A stretch of 64,000 bases of DNA from CAXXOK01 sp035353615 (lineage in GTDB: Bacteria > Bacillota > Clostridia > Christensenellales > Aristaeellaceae): NCBI GenBank assembly GCA_035353615.1, contig DAOPZY010000015.1:6349-70348 (forward strand), read 5' to 3'. Below, in pieces: positions 28,571-36,499 of this stretch. The notes under the pieces are model-generated. The model was not told where the DNA came from. It saw only the letters and a list, made by a program, of their open reading frames with translations, and searched no databases. Numbering within the stretch: the first letter of the stretch is position 1; each line of letters starts with the position of its first letter. A program made the translations under genes and the position numbers.

Positions 28571-29848
28571 ATGCCGGAACTAACCTACCGCGAGCAACTG
28601 GACCAAAACAGACTGGAAAACGTTAGGCTGATGCTTCGCGCCCTGCCGCGCTCCTGCGCGGACTTTATTCGGAGCCTGCTTTCCACAACCAGCACGCTAA
28701 CCCGGTTAGCCTATACGATTGATTTGAACACCTTCTTTGATTTTGCCATGAAGGAGCTTACCTGTTTTACGGCTGAAAACGCTTCCGAAATCACCGATGA
28801 AGAAATTGCCCGGTTGAAACCCCGCGATATCGAAATCTATGCGGATTATCTTTCGCTGTACTATAAGCAAACCGAGGAGGACAGCGGCGAGCAGCGCATG
28901 CTAAAGAACCATACCTATGGCGTGATGCGCAAGCTTTCGTCCCTGCGTTCCTTTTTCAACTATCTGTTTCGGACGCAACGGATCCCTGCCAACATCGTTT
29001 CGCTGGTGCCGCTTCCCAAAAAACATGAAAAGCCGATTTTGCTGTTGGAACGCGACGAAATGCAAAAATTGCTGAACACTATTTACACCGGCGATCAGCT
29101 GACGCCTCAGCAAACGGCATTCCACCGCTTGACACAGGCGCGCGATACCGCGATTGTTATGCTTTTTCTGGGCACGGGAATCCGTGTCAGCGAGTGCGTC
29201 GGCATCGATTTGGAGGATGTTGATTTTCAGAATAACGCTCTGCTGGTAACGCGCAAGGGCGGTAATCAGGTGATTCTCTACTTCCCGCGGGAAGTTGCGG
29301 AAGCGATGCAAACCTATCTGCAACAGCGGGAAACAGTAACCACCGCGCAGGGCCATGAGCACGCCTTCTTCCTTTCGTTGCAAAGAAAAAGGATTTCGCA
29401 GCGCGCTGTGGAGCAGATGGTTAAAAAATATGCCATGCTGGTAGTTCCGTTGAAAAAGCGCATGAGCCCCCATAAGCTCCGCAGCACGTACGCCACCAAC
29501 CTCTATCAGGAAACGGAGGATATTTATCTGGTTGCTGAAGCGCTTGGGCACTCCGACGTGAACACCACGCGCAAGCATTATGCTAGCATGAGCGACGCGC
29601 ATATGCGGCAAGCTGCCCAAAACACCCATTTGCAAAGCCTGAACGCCATGGCCGCCGCCGCCCAAAGTCAGGCGGCGGATGCGCCGGAGTCTGAAGCTTC
29701 AGTCCCGAACCTCGGCGAGGTTCCGGAAAAGCCGACAGAATCGGAAGCCGTTACGAACCTTGTGGAAGCAGACGGCCACGCTACGCTAAAGGAAGGTGAA
29801 GCCCGGCAGGAGGATTCTTCCTCGCTGCCTTCCAATCCGGTTGCGTAA
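28571..29848 (+). CDS. Tyrosine recombinase, Xer-like (XerS type possible)
   Basis: 425 aa from ATG 28571, after AAGGAGG. The catalytic set is complete: Arg205 (GTGIRVSECVGIDL), Lys229 (RKGGN), His301 and Arg304 (SPHKLRSTYATN), His327 (LGHSDVNTTR) and nucleophile Tyr337. The N-terminal SAM-like core-binding domain begins YREQLDQNRLENVRLML and resembles the single-recombinase XerS systems that resolve chromosome dimers. After residue 350 there is a disordered tail rich in Ala, Glu and Pro, which is unusual. No excisionase, phage or transposon genes adjoin it, favouring a housekeeping role over an integrase. Confidence 0.85.
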   Translation: MPELTYREQLDQNRLENVRLMLRALPRSCADFIRSLLSTTSTLTRLAYTIDLNTFFDFAMKELTCFTAENASEITDEEIARLKPRDIEIYADYLSLYYKQTEEDSGEQRMLKNHTYGVMRKLSSLRSFFNYLFRTQRIPANIVSLVPLPKKHEKPILLLERDEMQKLLNTIYTGDQLTPQQTAFHRLTQARDTAIVMLFLGTGIRVSECVGIDLEDVDFQNNALLVTRKGGNQVILYFPREVAEAMQTYLQQRETVTTAQGHEHAFFLSLQRKRISQRAVEQMVKKYAMLVVPLKKRMSPHKLRSTYATNLYQETEDIYLVAEALGHSDVNTTRKHYASMSDAHMRQAAQNTHLQSLNAMAAAAQSQAADAPESEASVPNLGEVPEKPTESEAVTNLVEADGHATLKEGEARQEDSSSLPSNPVA

Positions 29849-30200
29849 CGGTCACCCCTGACTTTGAACCGGCTAATGAACATGCCCTCAAAAAGGGTTT
29901 GATCGCGCCAGTGCTTTCACAGTGTGTTATTTTCGGGTTGAGGGTTTGGAACAGTATACCTGTTTTGCTTCGCGCCTCAATGATACTCTTCGTTTGTGTT
30001 GAATGCCGATTGCTCGCTCAACACGCTGTATCTTCAGAATCGGTCAATTCGCTGTGCGTTGCTTCATGAAATGAACGGCTTATTCCGTTCTACTGCGATT
30101 CCCCTATTTTATAATCTGCATTTTTATATCTTCAGCATGGTTTTCAAAAGGCTGCGCGCCTGCTCGCGCCCCGCGCGGCATGGCAATTATAAAGGGGTAT

Positions 30201-30246
30201 ACGAAAGCCGGCAAACAGTCTGGGCATTCCCCCATCGTTTGCCGGC
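30201..30246 (-). terminator. Terminator after the CotH-cassette operon
   Basis: Perfect 10-bp arms GCCGGCAAAC (30207-30216) and GTTTGCCGGC (30237-30246), followed on the minus strand by TTTCGTATAC. The remaining gap 29849-30200 contains a weak CCCT-CAAAA-AGGG hairpin (about 29883-29896) after the recombinase gene and nothing else I can support. Confidence 0.6.
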
Positions 30247-30288
30247 AGTATTCTGATAAGCTTCCGTGAGCCGCATGGCCAGATACGG

Positions 30289-30999
30289 TTACTGATTTGC
30301 GAAAATAATATCATCGCGCAGGCGGTACAGCGTCGCGCCGCGCTTTTTATGGCAGAACGCGTCCACAAACCAGTCGATATCCTTTTCCGCGTCATACTGC
30401 ACCAGCGCATAGCGTTCCCCGTTCTTGGTTGCGCCCTTCATGTTGGAATCCGTCCAGTGCACAGTCTTGGTTTCAGGGTCATAGTTGGAAATAAACACCA
30501 GGCTGTGCGCCCCTACGCCATAATAGTAATCTGCGGACATCTGGAAATAATCGCCGCGTTGCACCTGCATCATAAACTCGCGCGCGATCTCCTTGTTCTC
30601 CTCCATGCTTTTCGTGGTATCGTAGCGGAAAGAGGCCGCTTCCACAAACGGATTGCCCTCCGAAGCCGCCACATCCTTCCACTGTACGCCGTAAGCATAG
30701 GTGGTGCACTCTTTTTTAGGCAGATTGTCCGGGATTACCAACTCCACATTGGGGAACTCCTCCATGCGAAAAGCGTCGCGGTTTTGCCGAAACAGGTAAA
30801 CCGTAAAGTTCTTGCACACATAGATATCCCCGGAATACTGGGCGCGCTGGAGCTTTCCGTTCGCCTGGTCATACGTATCTTTGGCGGTGGCTATGATGCG
30901 GTCGATCAGGGCCGTGCGGGCATCCTCATCCGCAAAGGCTGTTGCGACCATGCTCAGCGTCATCAAAATCATAAGCAGCACACAGATTGGTTTTTTCAT
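30289..30999 (-). CDS. Secreted protein with possible papain/NlpC-like fold
   Basis: 236 aa from ATG 30999, 9 nt after GGGAGG. A clear signal peptide (MKKPICVLLMILMTLSMVAT, then AFADED) predicts export, with cleavage after AFA. The mature part has Cys62 in DIYVCKNFTVYLF, His165 in GAHSLVFISNYD and Asp184/Asn186 in HWTDSNMKG. This Cys, His, Asp/Asn order and the surrounding strand patterns recall NlpC/P60, CHAP or transglutaminase-like peptidases, but I do not recognise a named family. It is the last gene of the CotH-DUF4956-VTC cluster. Function is inferred only as extracellular hydrolase-like. Confidence 0.6.
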   Translation of the reverse strand: MKKPICVLLMILMTLSMVATAFADEDARTALIDRIIATAKDTYDQANGKLQRAQYSGDIYVCKNFTVYLFRQNRDAFRMEEFPNVELVIPDNLPKKECTTYAYGVQWKDVAASEGNPFVEAASFRYDTTKSMEENKEIAREFMMQVQRGDYFQMSADYYYGVGAHSLVFISNYDPETKTVHWTDSNMKGATKNGERYALVQYDAEKDIDWFVDAFCHKKRGATLYRLRDDIIFANQ

Positions 31000-31076
31000 C
31001 CGGTAATCCTCCCAAACAAGCGGAGCCACCCAGGCGGGCAGCTCCCCCATTGATACGGTTTTCAATCGCGGTTCCC

Positions 31077-31784
31077 CTACTCGAAGTTTTCAAACCTGCG
31101 GCACCATACATATTTTGAAATGGCGCTGTTTTGCGCGCTGCGCACGTAGGTGCAGATCAAATCACGGATATAGGGCGGCAAAACGCGGTTGAACTTGATT
31201 TCAAGGATCATGTCGTCATGGTCGAACGGCGACACTGTTGGCAGGTAAGGGTTGAACAGATCATGAGAATTTAGGCCCGTGCGGAGCTGTTTATCAAAGG
31301 TAATCCGAACTTCCTCCACCGGGTGCAGGTATGCTTCCCGCACATAGTCCACAATCACTACCGGCTTTAGCAAGTGAGTAGTCATCTCACGGAACACGTC
31401 CTGCAAAAGCCCGCTGCGCGTGCGCTCCAAACCTGTGGGGTCGCCCGCGATCAGCTGCTCTGCCAACAGCTTGGGGATAGCGACCGAACGTTTGGAAATC
31501 AGGCTGCCCACTTTGGTTTTGCATTCCATACGAATCAACCGGTCCGAAAAATTATAAATCCGGATGCGGTATTTATCGCGATCTTTAACGCCGTTGAGCT
31601 TGTCCAGAAGCGCGATGTTGTCAATTGTGTCAAAATAAAGCGAGCGGATGTGATATTCATTGAACTCCGGATCGCCGTTCGGGTCGCGTTCCAATACCTG
31701 ATCGAGCGCGTGCGCGAGCAGGTGGTACTCAATCGGGTTAATATAATACTTCAGCTCATGCCTGAGCGGTACTGCAATGGGCAA
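31077..31784 (-). CDS. VTC-domain polyphosphate polymerase-like protein
   Basis: 235 aa from a TTG at 31784 preceded by AAAGGAGG at 9 nt; a longer frame upstream lacks a site and encodes an arginine run. Family features are the N-terminal strand LRHELKYYINPIEY, the basic strands DKYRIRIYNF and IRMECKTKVG, VVIVDYVREAY and DMILEIKF, forming the tunnel of triphosphate-tunnel proteins of the VTC4 type. In yeast VTC4 the tunnel makes polyphosphate from ATP. Bacterial VTC proteins are commonly next to DUF4956 and CotH genes, as here. There are no membrane segments, so it should work at the cytoplasmic face with the DUF4956 membrane protein. Confidence 0.85.
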   Translation of the reverse strand: MPIAVPLRHELKYYINPIEYHLLAHALDQVLERDPNGDPEFNEYHIRSLYFDTIDNIALLDKLNGVKDRDKYRIRIYNFSDRLIRMECKTKVGSLISKRSVAIPKLLAEQLIAGDPTGLERTRSGLLQDVFREMTTHLLKPVVIVDYVREAYLHPVEEVRITFDKQLRTGLNSHDLFNPYLPTVSPFDHDDMILEIKFNRVLPPYIRDLICTYVRSAQNSAISKYVWCRRFENFE

Positions 31785-31862
31785 CCGACGCCGCCTCCTT
31801 TGATGGCTGTGGTTTCGCCTGCGCCCGGCTGTCAAACGCGCGCAACGGGCATGGCGGTTCGG

Positions 31863-32561
31863 TTACGCGCCAACTTCACTTTGGCAGGCGACAAGCGTCG
31901 CGTCGTGCACGCCTTCGATATCCAGCATGCGGGTCACAATTTCGTGCCGCTCGCTCAGGCGAACCTCATAGGTCATTTCCGCGCCAGCCCGGGTGAGCGA
32001 TTTGCTGCGAAGCTTGAAGTTTTTAACGGAACGGCGCAGCTCGGCGTTGATGGCCTGCTCGCTGTACTCGTCGTAATGTACCACCAGCAGGTAAGCGTTC
32101 GGGCTTGAAAACCGGACGAACGTGAGCACAAACATCAGCACCGCGATGCACAGCACAACGATGATCGCCACCAGGTGCAGACCGGCCCCGAGCAGGATGC
32201 CCATGGTCAGCGCCCAAAACATGTAGGCCGTGTCCATCGGATCCTTGACGGCTGTGCGGAAGCGCACAATGGACAGCGCGCCCACCATGCCCATCGAAAG
32301 CGCGATATCGCTCTTGATGCACATGACCACCGGGGTGGTAATCAGCGTGAGCATAATCAGCGTAATCGCAAACGAAGGGCTGTATAAAACCCCGCGGTAG
32401 GTGCGCTTGTATACGATAGCGATAATTGCGCCGACCACAAAACCCAGCCCGAGCGCAAGAAACAGGTCGCCGGGCACAATGGACTTAAATTCCGCCGCAA
32501 GGCCAGACGCTGTAACCAGGCTGGCTACGCTGGTGGATTGCAAAAGGGCCGCGAAGTTCAT
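31863..32561 (-). CDS. DUF4956 membrane protein, partner of VTC protein
   Basis: 232 aa from ATG 32561, with GGAGG upstream. Four hydrophobic segments (about 28-50, 58-78, 92-112 and 115-140) are followed by a cytoplasmic C-terminal domain of about 85 residues. The loop GMVGALSIVRFRTAVKDPMD is the hallmark of DUF4956. Family members almost always neighbour a VTC-domain gene and are thought to form the membrane channel or anchor of the polymerase; that is an inference from context. A very good SigA promoter lies just upstream, so this gene, VTC and the secreted protein can be expressed separately from cotH. Confidence 0.85.
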   Translation of the reverse strand: MNFAALLQSTSVASLVTASGLAAEFKSIVPGDLFLALGLGFVVGAIIAIVYKRTYRGVLYSPSFAITLIMLTLITTPVVMCIKSDIALSMGMVGALSIVRFRTAVKDPMDTAYMFWALTMGILLGAGLHLVAIIVVLCIAVLMFVLTFVRFSSPNAYLLVVHYDEYSEQAINAELRRSVKNFKLRSKSLTRAGAEMTYEVRLSERHEIVTRMLDIEGVHDATLVACQSEVGA

Positions 32562-32592
32562 GAGGGTCGTCCTCCTTCATACAATTGGAAAC

Positions 32593-32621
32593 ATCATAAC
32601 CAGTCGTTAACGCTTTGTCAA
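32593..32621 (-). promoter_or_regulatory. SigA-type promoter of DUF4956-VTC-secreted protein genes
   Basis: On the minus strand TTGACA (32616-32621), 17-bp spacer and TATGAT (32593-32598), a near-consensus promoter 32 nt before the DUF4956 start and just after the cotH gene. Confidence 0.85.
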
Positions 32622-32684
32622 GCGTACGGGTTCGGGAATCGGGCCATGCGGGGCTGTCCACGTTTGCGGGATAAAATGCGCGGA

Positions 32685-35600
32685 TCAGCCCCACTTCTTC
32701 CCCTCGGTGTAAACGGCGTCATCCGGCAAGGCAGGCTTGGCGCCAAAATACTGGAGCATCTGCTCGTCGGTTAAGGCCAGCCGCTCCTGAACCATTTCGT
32801 AAAAATAGGTCGGGCGCTTTTTAAGCACGTTACGGTTGTAATCCAGGCGGGTGTACCAGTAGCGGAGCGCGCCTTCCGGCGTGGTCGGGGAGTCGATATT
32901 GATGGCCTTGTCGTTTTCCTCCGCCCAGCGGGCGAAGTGCATGCTCATTTCCGGTTCCAGCTGGGTTGCCATGGCGTTGAAAATTTCCAGCATCTTATCC
33001 GTGGAAAAGAACTGGTAAATCTCCCCCAGCCGGGTCAGGAACTTATCTTCCATCTCCTTGTTTTCCAACAGCTTCCGTATCAGCGTGTTGTCGATCTTCT
33101 GTTCGCCGGCTCCCGATTCTTTCAAGTAGGAGGTTACGCTGTCAAACCCGCTTCGGAACAGGCCGTAATCCGCGTCGTAGAAAATCCAGCGCCATTTGCT
33201 TCCGTCGGTTTTCAGCCGGTAAAAACGGATGTTGCCGGGGTCGGAGTTGCCAAAGAACATTTCAAAGGCCATATAGTCAAAGTAATTGTCCACATCGATG
33301 TTATCCAGTATGTATTGCAGATCGCTCGCGTTGGTGCCGGGCGAACTGGCCTTGATGCGCTTAATCATCGCCGTATATTCTTTACTGGAGCCGAAAAACG
33401 CCTTGCCGCTGGCTTCGCAGATGTCCATGTTGTTTGCCTGAGTCAGGTCCAGCCCCTCATGCTGCGCCACAAAATAGCGGTCTACACGTTCGCGCATGTT
33501 GTAGTGGCCCCAGTACTGCCCGTTCAGGTACACCACCACTGGATTCCACGCCTGATGGATCACCGTGGAAGGGGTGCTGCTAAAGGCGTTAAACGCGTCG
33601 ATCAGTCGGCTTTGGAAGCCGTCGTTCATGCGCGTCCACACGCAATCGTTGCCGCTGTTGCGCAATACAAAGCCTTTATATTCGGTATAAGGCCGATCGT
33701 CAAACAGCTTGGCTTCAAAATACTTCTCGCCGTATTTGGCCTTGGATTTGATTTTCATGGATTTTTGAGGCATATCCAAGCTGTATTGCCCCTGCAACGC
33801 AAACTCCATACCCTGGCTGAACAGCTGCGTGCCATCCTTTAAGTACATTTCGATGTACCCTTCCCGGGCGATTTTGCCAAACTCCCGGTAAACGGTATTC
33901 TTAAAAGGGATACCCTTGCTTTTATCCACGTTTGGCCCAATGGTCAGCATACCGTTCTCAGCGCTCCACAGCTCGTTGGGGTCGGCTACGACGCTGACAA
34001 TCGGGAACGCGTGGTACACGTTGGGCAAATAGGTTTGCGTGGTGGTTTCGCTGGGCTGCAATAAACCTGCCGGGTCAAAGGCGCGCGCCCGGAGAACGGT
34101 TACGCGGCTGATATCAAACACATCGCCGGCATTGTAAAGCGTGGAGTTTTCCGTTGGGATGGCGCCGTCCAGCGTATAGTAAACAGCCATATCCTTCGGC
34201 ACCGTAATGGAAACCTGAACCGAGCCTTTATATTCGCCGCCGCGTTGTGAAAACGACGGATTGCTTGCATAGCCATAATAACCGGTACCGTTAACAGCGC
34301 CCGGGGTTGGCGTATTGTAGTAATAAAACCCCGCGTAACCGATGGAGCGACCATAGCTGTGGTCTGTGGGGATCAGCGTAAGCGGAATGCGGTCGAGCAC
34401 TTTACCCTGGGGGTCGCAAAAACAGATGGTTTCCCCGCCCGCGCGGGTCAGGCTGAAGTTGGTGTGCATTTCGTAATAGGAGCTGGCGGCGGAATTGCCG
34501 TCCAGCACGATCACCTTGTATTCGCCCGGCGCGATGACAGTCCCTTGCGGGAACTGCCATCTACGCGGGCGGTTGAGCGTGTCGCTCAGGCCGTAATAGC
34601 TTAAATCAACGGTATCGGAGGATGAATTGTACAACTCCACAAAATCCGAGGTGACGGCGGACGTGCCCAGCACGACCGTATCGTTGGAGGCCATCACCTC
34701 GCTGATGTAAACGCCGGTAGGGTTAAAAGCCCGGATCAGCTCGTCCGTTTTGCTTTGGCCGTCGGCGTCGTTCGCGCTGCCGGGGGTTGCCTGCGCGTAA
34801 AACTGCCATTCGTTGTTTTTATCGCGGCCTACCGAATAATCGACCGGCACGTTTTCGATGGACACCCGATCCACCAGATGGCCGTTCGCGTCGCTGAGCA
34901 CAATGGTTTCCCGCTCGGCGCTGATGGAAAAATTGGTGTGCGGAACGCCGTTGGACTGCAATTTATCCTTGCCGCTGCAATACACCAAGTAGTATCCGTT
35001 AGGCCCGATGGTTGCCGAATCGGGAAAACGCCATTTGAGGGGCTTGTTTTCCTTGTCGCTCAGGCTGTAGCCCGTGAGCGAAATGGACTGGTTCGTGGTG
35101 TTGTGCAGTTCAACCCAGTCCACAATGTCGCCATCCTCGTCCGGGATGCCCACCTTGGGGTCGGGGCAAACCTCGTTGATGACCAGCGCGCCGTTTTGCG
35201 TGGAATTGACGGCGCGGTACGCGGAAAATCCGGCCTCGGTGTTTTCATATCCGGGGCTGTAATAATCCGTCAGCTCATACTTTTTCTTGCCGTTTTCATC
35301 GGCGCCGGTCAGGATATAGCTCTGATCGGCGGTCATGGTCGGGGTGACCACTTCGTCAATCAGGTACATGTTGGGGTCGTACAGGTACAGGTGCGTGCCC
35401 ACGGAGGATATTTTAAATTTGCCGTGGAAAGGCATGCTGGGATCGAGTTGATACCGGTTATCAGCAAACACGATCACATATTCGCCCGCCTTCAGCACAT
35501 AGGACGGAAACGGGAACGTGATGCGGTCGGTGCGGTTGGTAATCATAACGCCTTCCAGGTTCAGGTCCTGCCCGGTGCCATTGTAAAGCTCCAGCCAGTC

Positions 35601-35846
35601 TGTGAACTCGCCGTTTTCGTCCGGCACAGCGGAAGAGTTGGCCGCCATGACCTCGCTGATGACCAGCCCATCATAGATAGACGAACCCACGTGTTTCCCG
35701 GCTTCTTTGGGAAACACAAAGTACATCGCCGCCAACAGCGCAATAAAAAGCAGCAGCAACGGTAGAACCGTCGCCGCACGGCTCTTGTGTTTCCGGGGCG
35801 AATAGTCCTTGGTAGGCCTCCGCTGTTGCGGCGCGTTTTGCTGCAT
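32685..35846 (-). CDS. CotH-family protein kinase with three lamin-tail domains, membrane-anchored
   Basis: 1053 aa from ATG 35846, 10 nt after AGGAGG. A basic cytoplasmic start (about 25 residues) precedes one membrane helix (about 26-45), so the rest is outside the cell. Three lamin-tail-like domains begin with LVISEVMAANSSAVPDENGE, LVINEVCPDPKVGIPDEDGD and VYISEVMASNDTVV. A chitobiase/FN3-like strand module (DMAVYYTLDGAIPT) comes next. The CotH kinase domain shows KGFVLRNSGND, WNPVVVYLNGQYWGHYNMRE, FEMFFGNSDPGNIRFYRL and WRWIFYDADYGLF, the ATP/metal-binding region. Spore-coat CotH of Bacillus phosphorylates coat proteins; here the lamin-tail domains suggest a surface or extracellular role. 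It is not necessarily a spore protein. Confidence 0.9.
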   Translation of the reverse strand: MQQNAPQQRRPTKDYSPRKHKSRAATVLPLLLLFIALLAAMYFVFPKEAGKHVGSSIYDGLVISEVMAANSSAVPDENGEFTDWLELYNGTGQDLNLEGVMITNRTDRITFPFPSYVLKAGEYVIVFADNRYQLDPSMPFHGKFKISSVGTHLYLYDPNMYLIDEVVTPTMTADQSYILTGADENGKKKYELTDYYSPGYENTEAGFSAYRAVNSTQNGALVINEVCPDPKVGIPDEDGDIVDWVELHNTTNQSISLTGYSLSDKENKPLKWRFPDSATIGPNGYYLVYCSGKDKLQSNGVPHTNFSISAERETIVLSDANGHLVDRVSIENVPVDYSVGRDKNNEWQFYAQATPGSANDADGQSKTDELIRAFNPTGVYISEVMASNDTVVLGTSAVTSDFVELYNSSSDTVDLSYYGLSDTLNRPRRWQFPQGTVIAPGEYKVIVLDGNSAASSYYEMHTNFSLTRAGGETICFCDPQGKVLDRIPLTLIPTDHSYGRSIGYAGFYYYNTPTPGAVNGTGYYGYASNPSFSQRGGEYKGSVQVSITVPKDMAVYYTLDGAIPTENSTLYNAGDVFDISRVTVLRARAFDPAGLLQPSETTTQTYLPNVYHAFPIVSVVADPNELWSAENGMLTIGPNVDKSKGIPFKNTVYREFGKIAREGYIEMYLKDGTQLFSQGMEFALQGQYSLDMPQKSMKIKSKAKYGEKYFEAKLFDDRPYTEYKGFVLRNSGNDCVWTRMNDGFQSRLIDAFNAFSSTPSTVIHQAWNPVVVYLNGQYWGHYNMRERVDRYFVAQHEGLDLTQANNMDICEASGKAFFGSSKEYTAMIKRIKASSPGTNASDLQYILDNIDVDNYFDYMAFEMFFGNSDPGNIRFYRLKTDGSKWRWIFYDADYGLFRSGFDSVTSYLKESGAGEQKIDNTLIRKLLENKEMEDKFLTRLGEIYQFFSTDKMLEIFNAMATQLEPEMSMHFARWAEENDKAINIDSPTTPEGALRYWYTRLDYNRNVLKKRPTYFYEMVQERLALTDEQMLQYFGAKPALPDDAVYTEGKKWG

Positions 35847-35896
35847 GCGGGCACTCCCTCCTTCAAATTGCTTGACCAACAGTCAGATACGAAGGA

Positions 35897-35924
35897 ATTA
35901 TAACACAAACCAAACGGGATGCAA
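35897..35924 (-). promoter_or_regulatory. SigA-type promoter of the CotH gene
   Basis: On the minus strand TTGCAT (35919-35924), 16-bp spacer and a perfect TATAAT (35897-35902), about 50 nt before the CotH start. The region from 35930 to 36370 is GC-rich, with no frame that has a plausible start site and family match on either strand; I see no gene there. Confidence 0.7.
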
Positions 35925-36370
35925 ACTGCCAAACCTCCCGGCCTGCTCAACGAAATTGTAACAATCCCGTCCGTTGGCAGATGCCGCCGGCAAGCTTTCT
36001 GCCCTGCGCCACGCGGGCATGGGCGCGCACTTCAGGAGCTCGGCGCAGGCAGCGGCGATTGTGCGGGCGCGTGATGGCGGCTTGAAATCCTGTTTACGTT
36101 GCGAGCCGGCATATGGGCGCGAAATCGACTGTCGCGGGGTTTGCAGCGAAAAGATGCGGGCGCGAGGTTGCGGTTTGGATTTTCTGCGCGAAAAATAGAG
36201 GCGCAGGGAATACGTACCCGGCATGCCAGCATATTGCCCGGCCGCCGCCGCTTCGCACATGCCTTAGCGCGAACGTTACTAACTGCCAAACCCTGTCGAG
36301 ATCCGAAATACACCGCGTGCGCAGCATATTTGGGCTTCATCCAAGCCGCTACGGGCGGATGAACGCCATT

Positions 36371-36408
36371 GGAAAACGGACGCGTTCCGGTCCATTGGAA
36401 AGCGTCCG
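36371..36408 (-). terminator. Intrinsic terminator after the CTP synthase gene
   Basis: Arms ACGGACGC (36375-36382) and GCGTCCGT (36401-36408) are followed on the minus strand by TTTTCC. It begins about 90 nt after the stop codon. Confidence 0.65.
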
Positions 36409-36499
36409 TCTGCATTGGGTTATTCCATTCGACAAGGATTATACTCCAGTTTTTCCAAAGGCGTTAAACGGTTGTCGCCATGTTAACCACGCTAATTCA

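Noticed and set aside
28384..28626. Small frame between the recombinase promoter and gene
   Set aside because: It overlaps the recombinase start in another frame and lacks a ribosome binding site.
28571..29848. Integrase of an integrated mobile element
   Set aside because: No phage, conjugation or transposase genes and no tRNA or att repeats surround it; a housekeeping Xer role fits better.
32685..35846. Spore coat gene implying a sporulation locus
   Set aside because: No other sporulation genes or sigma-E/K promoters are seen nearby; the promoter is SigA-like, and CotH domains occur widely outside spores.
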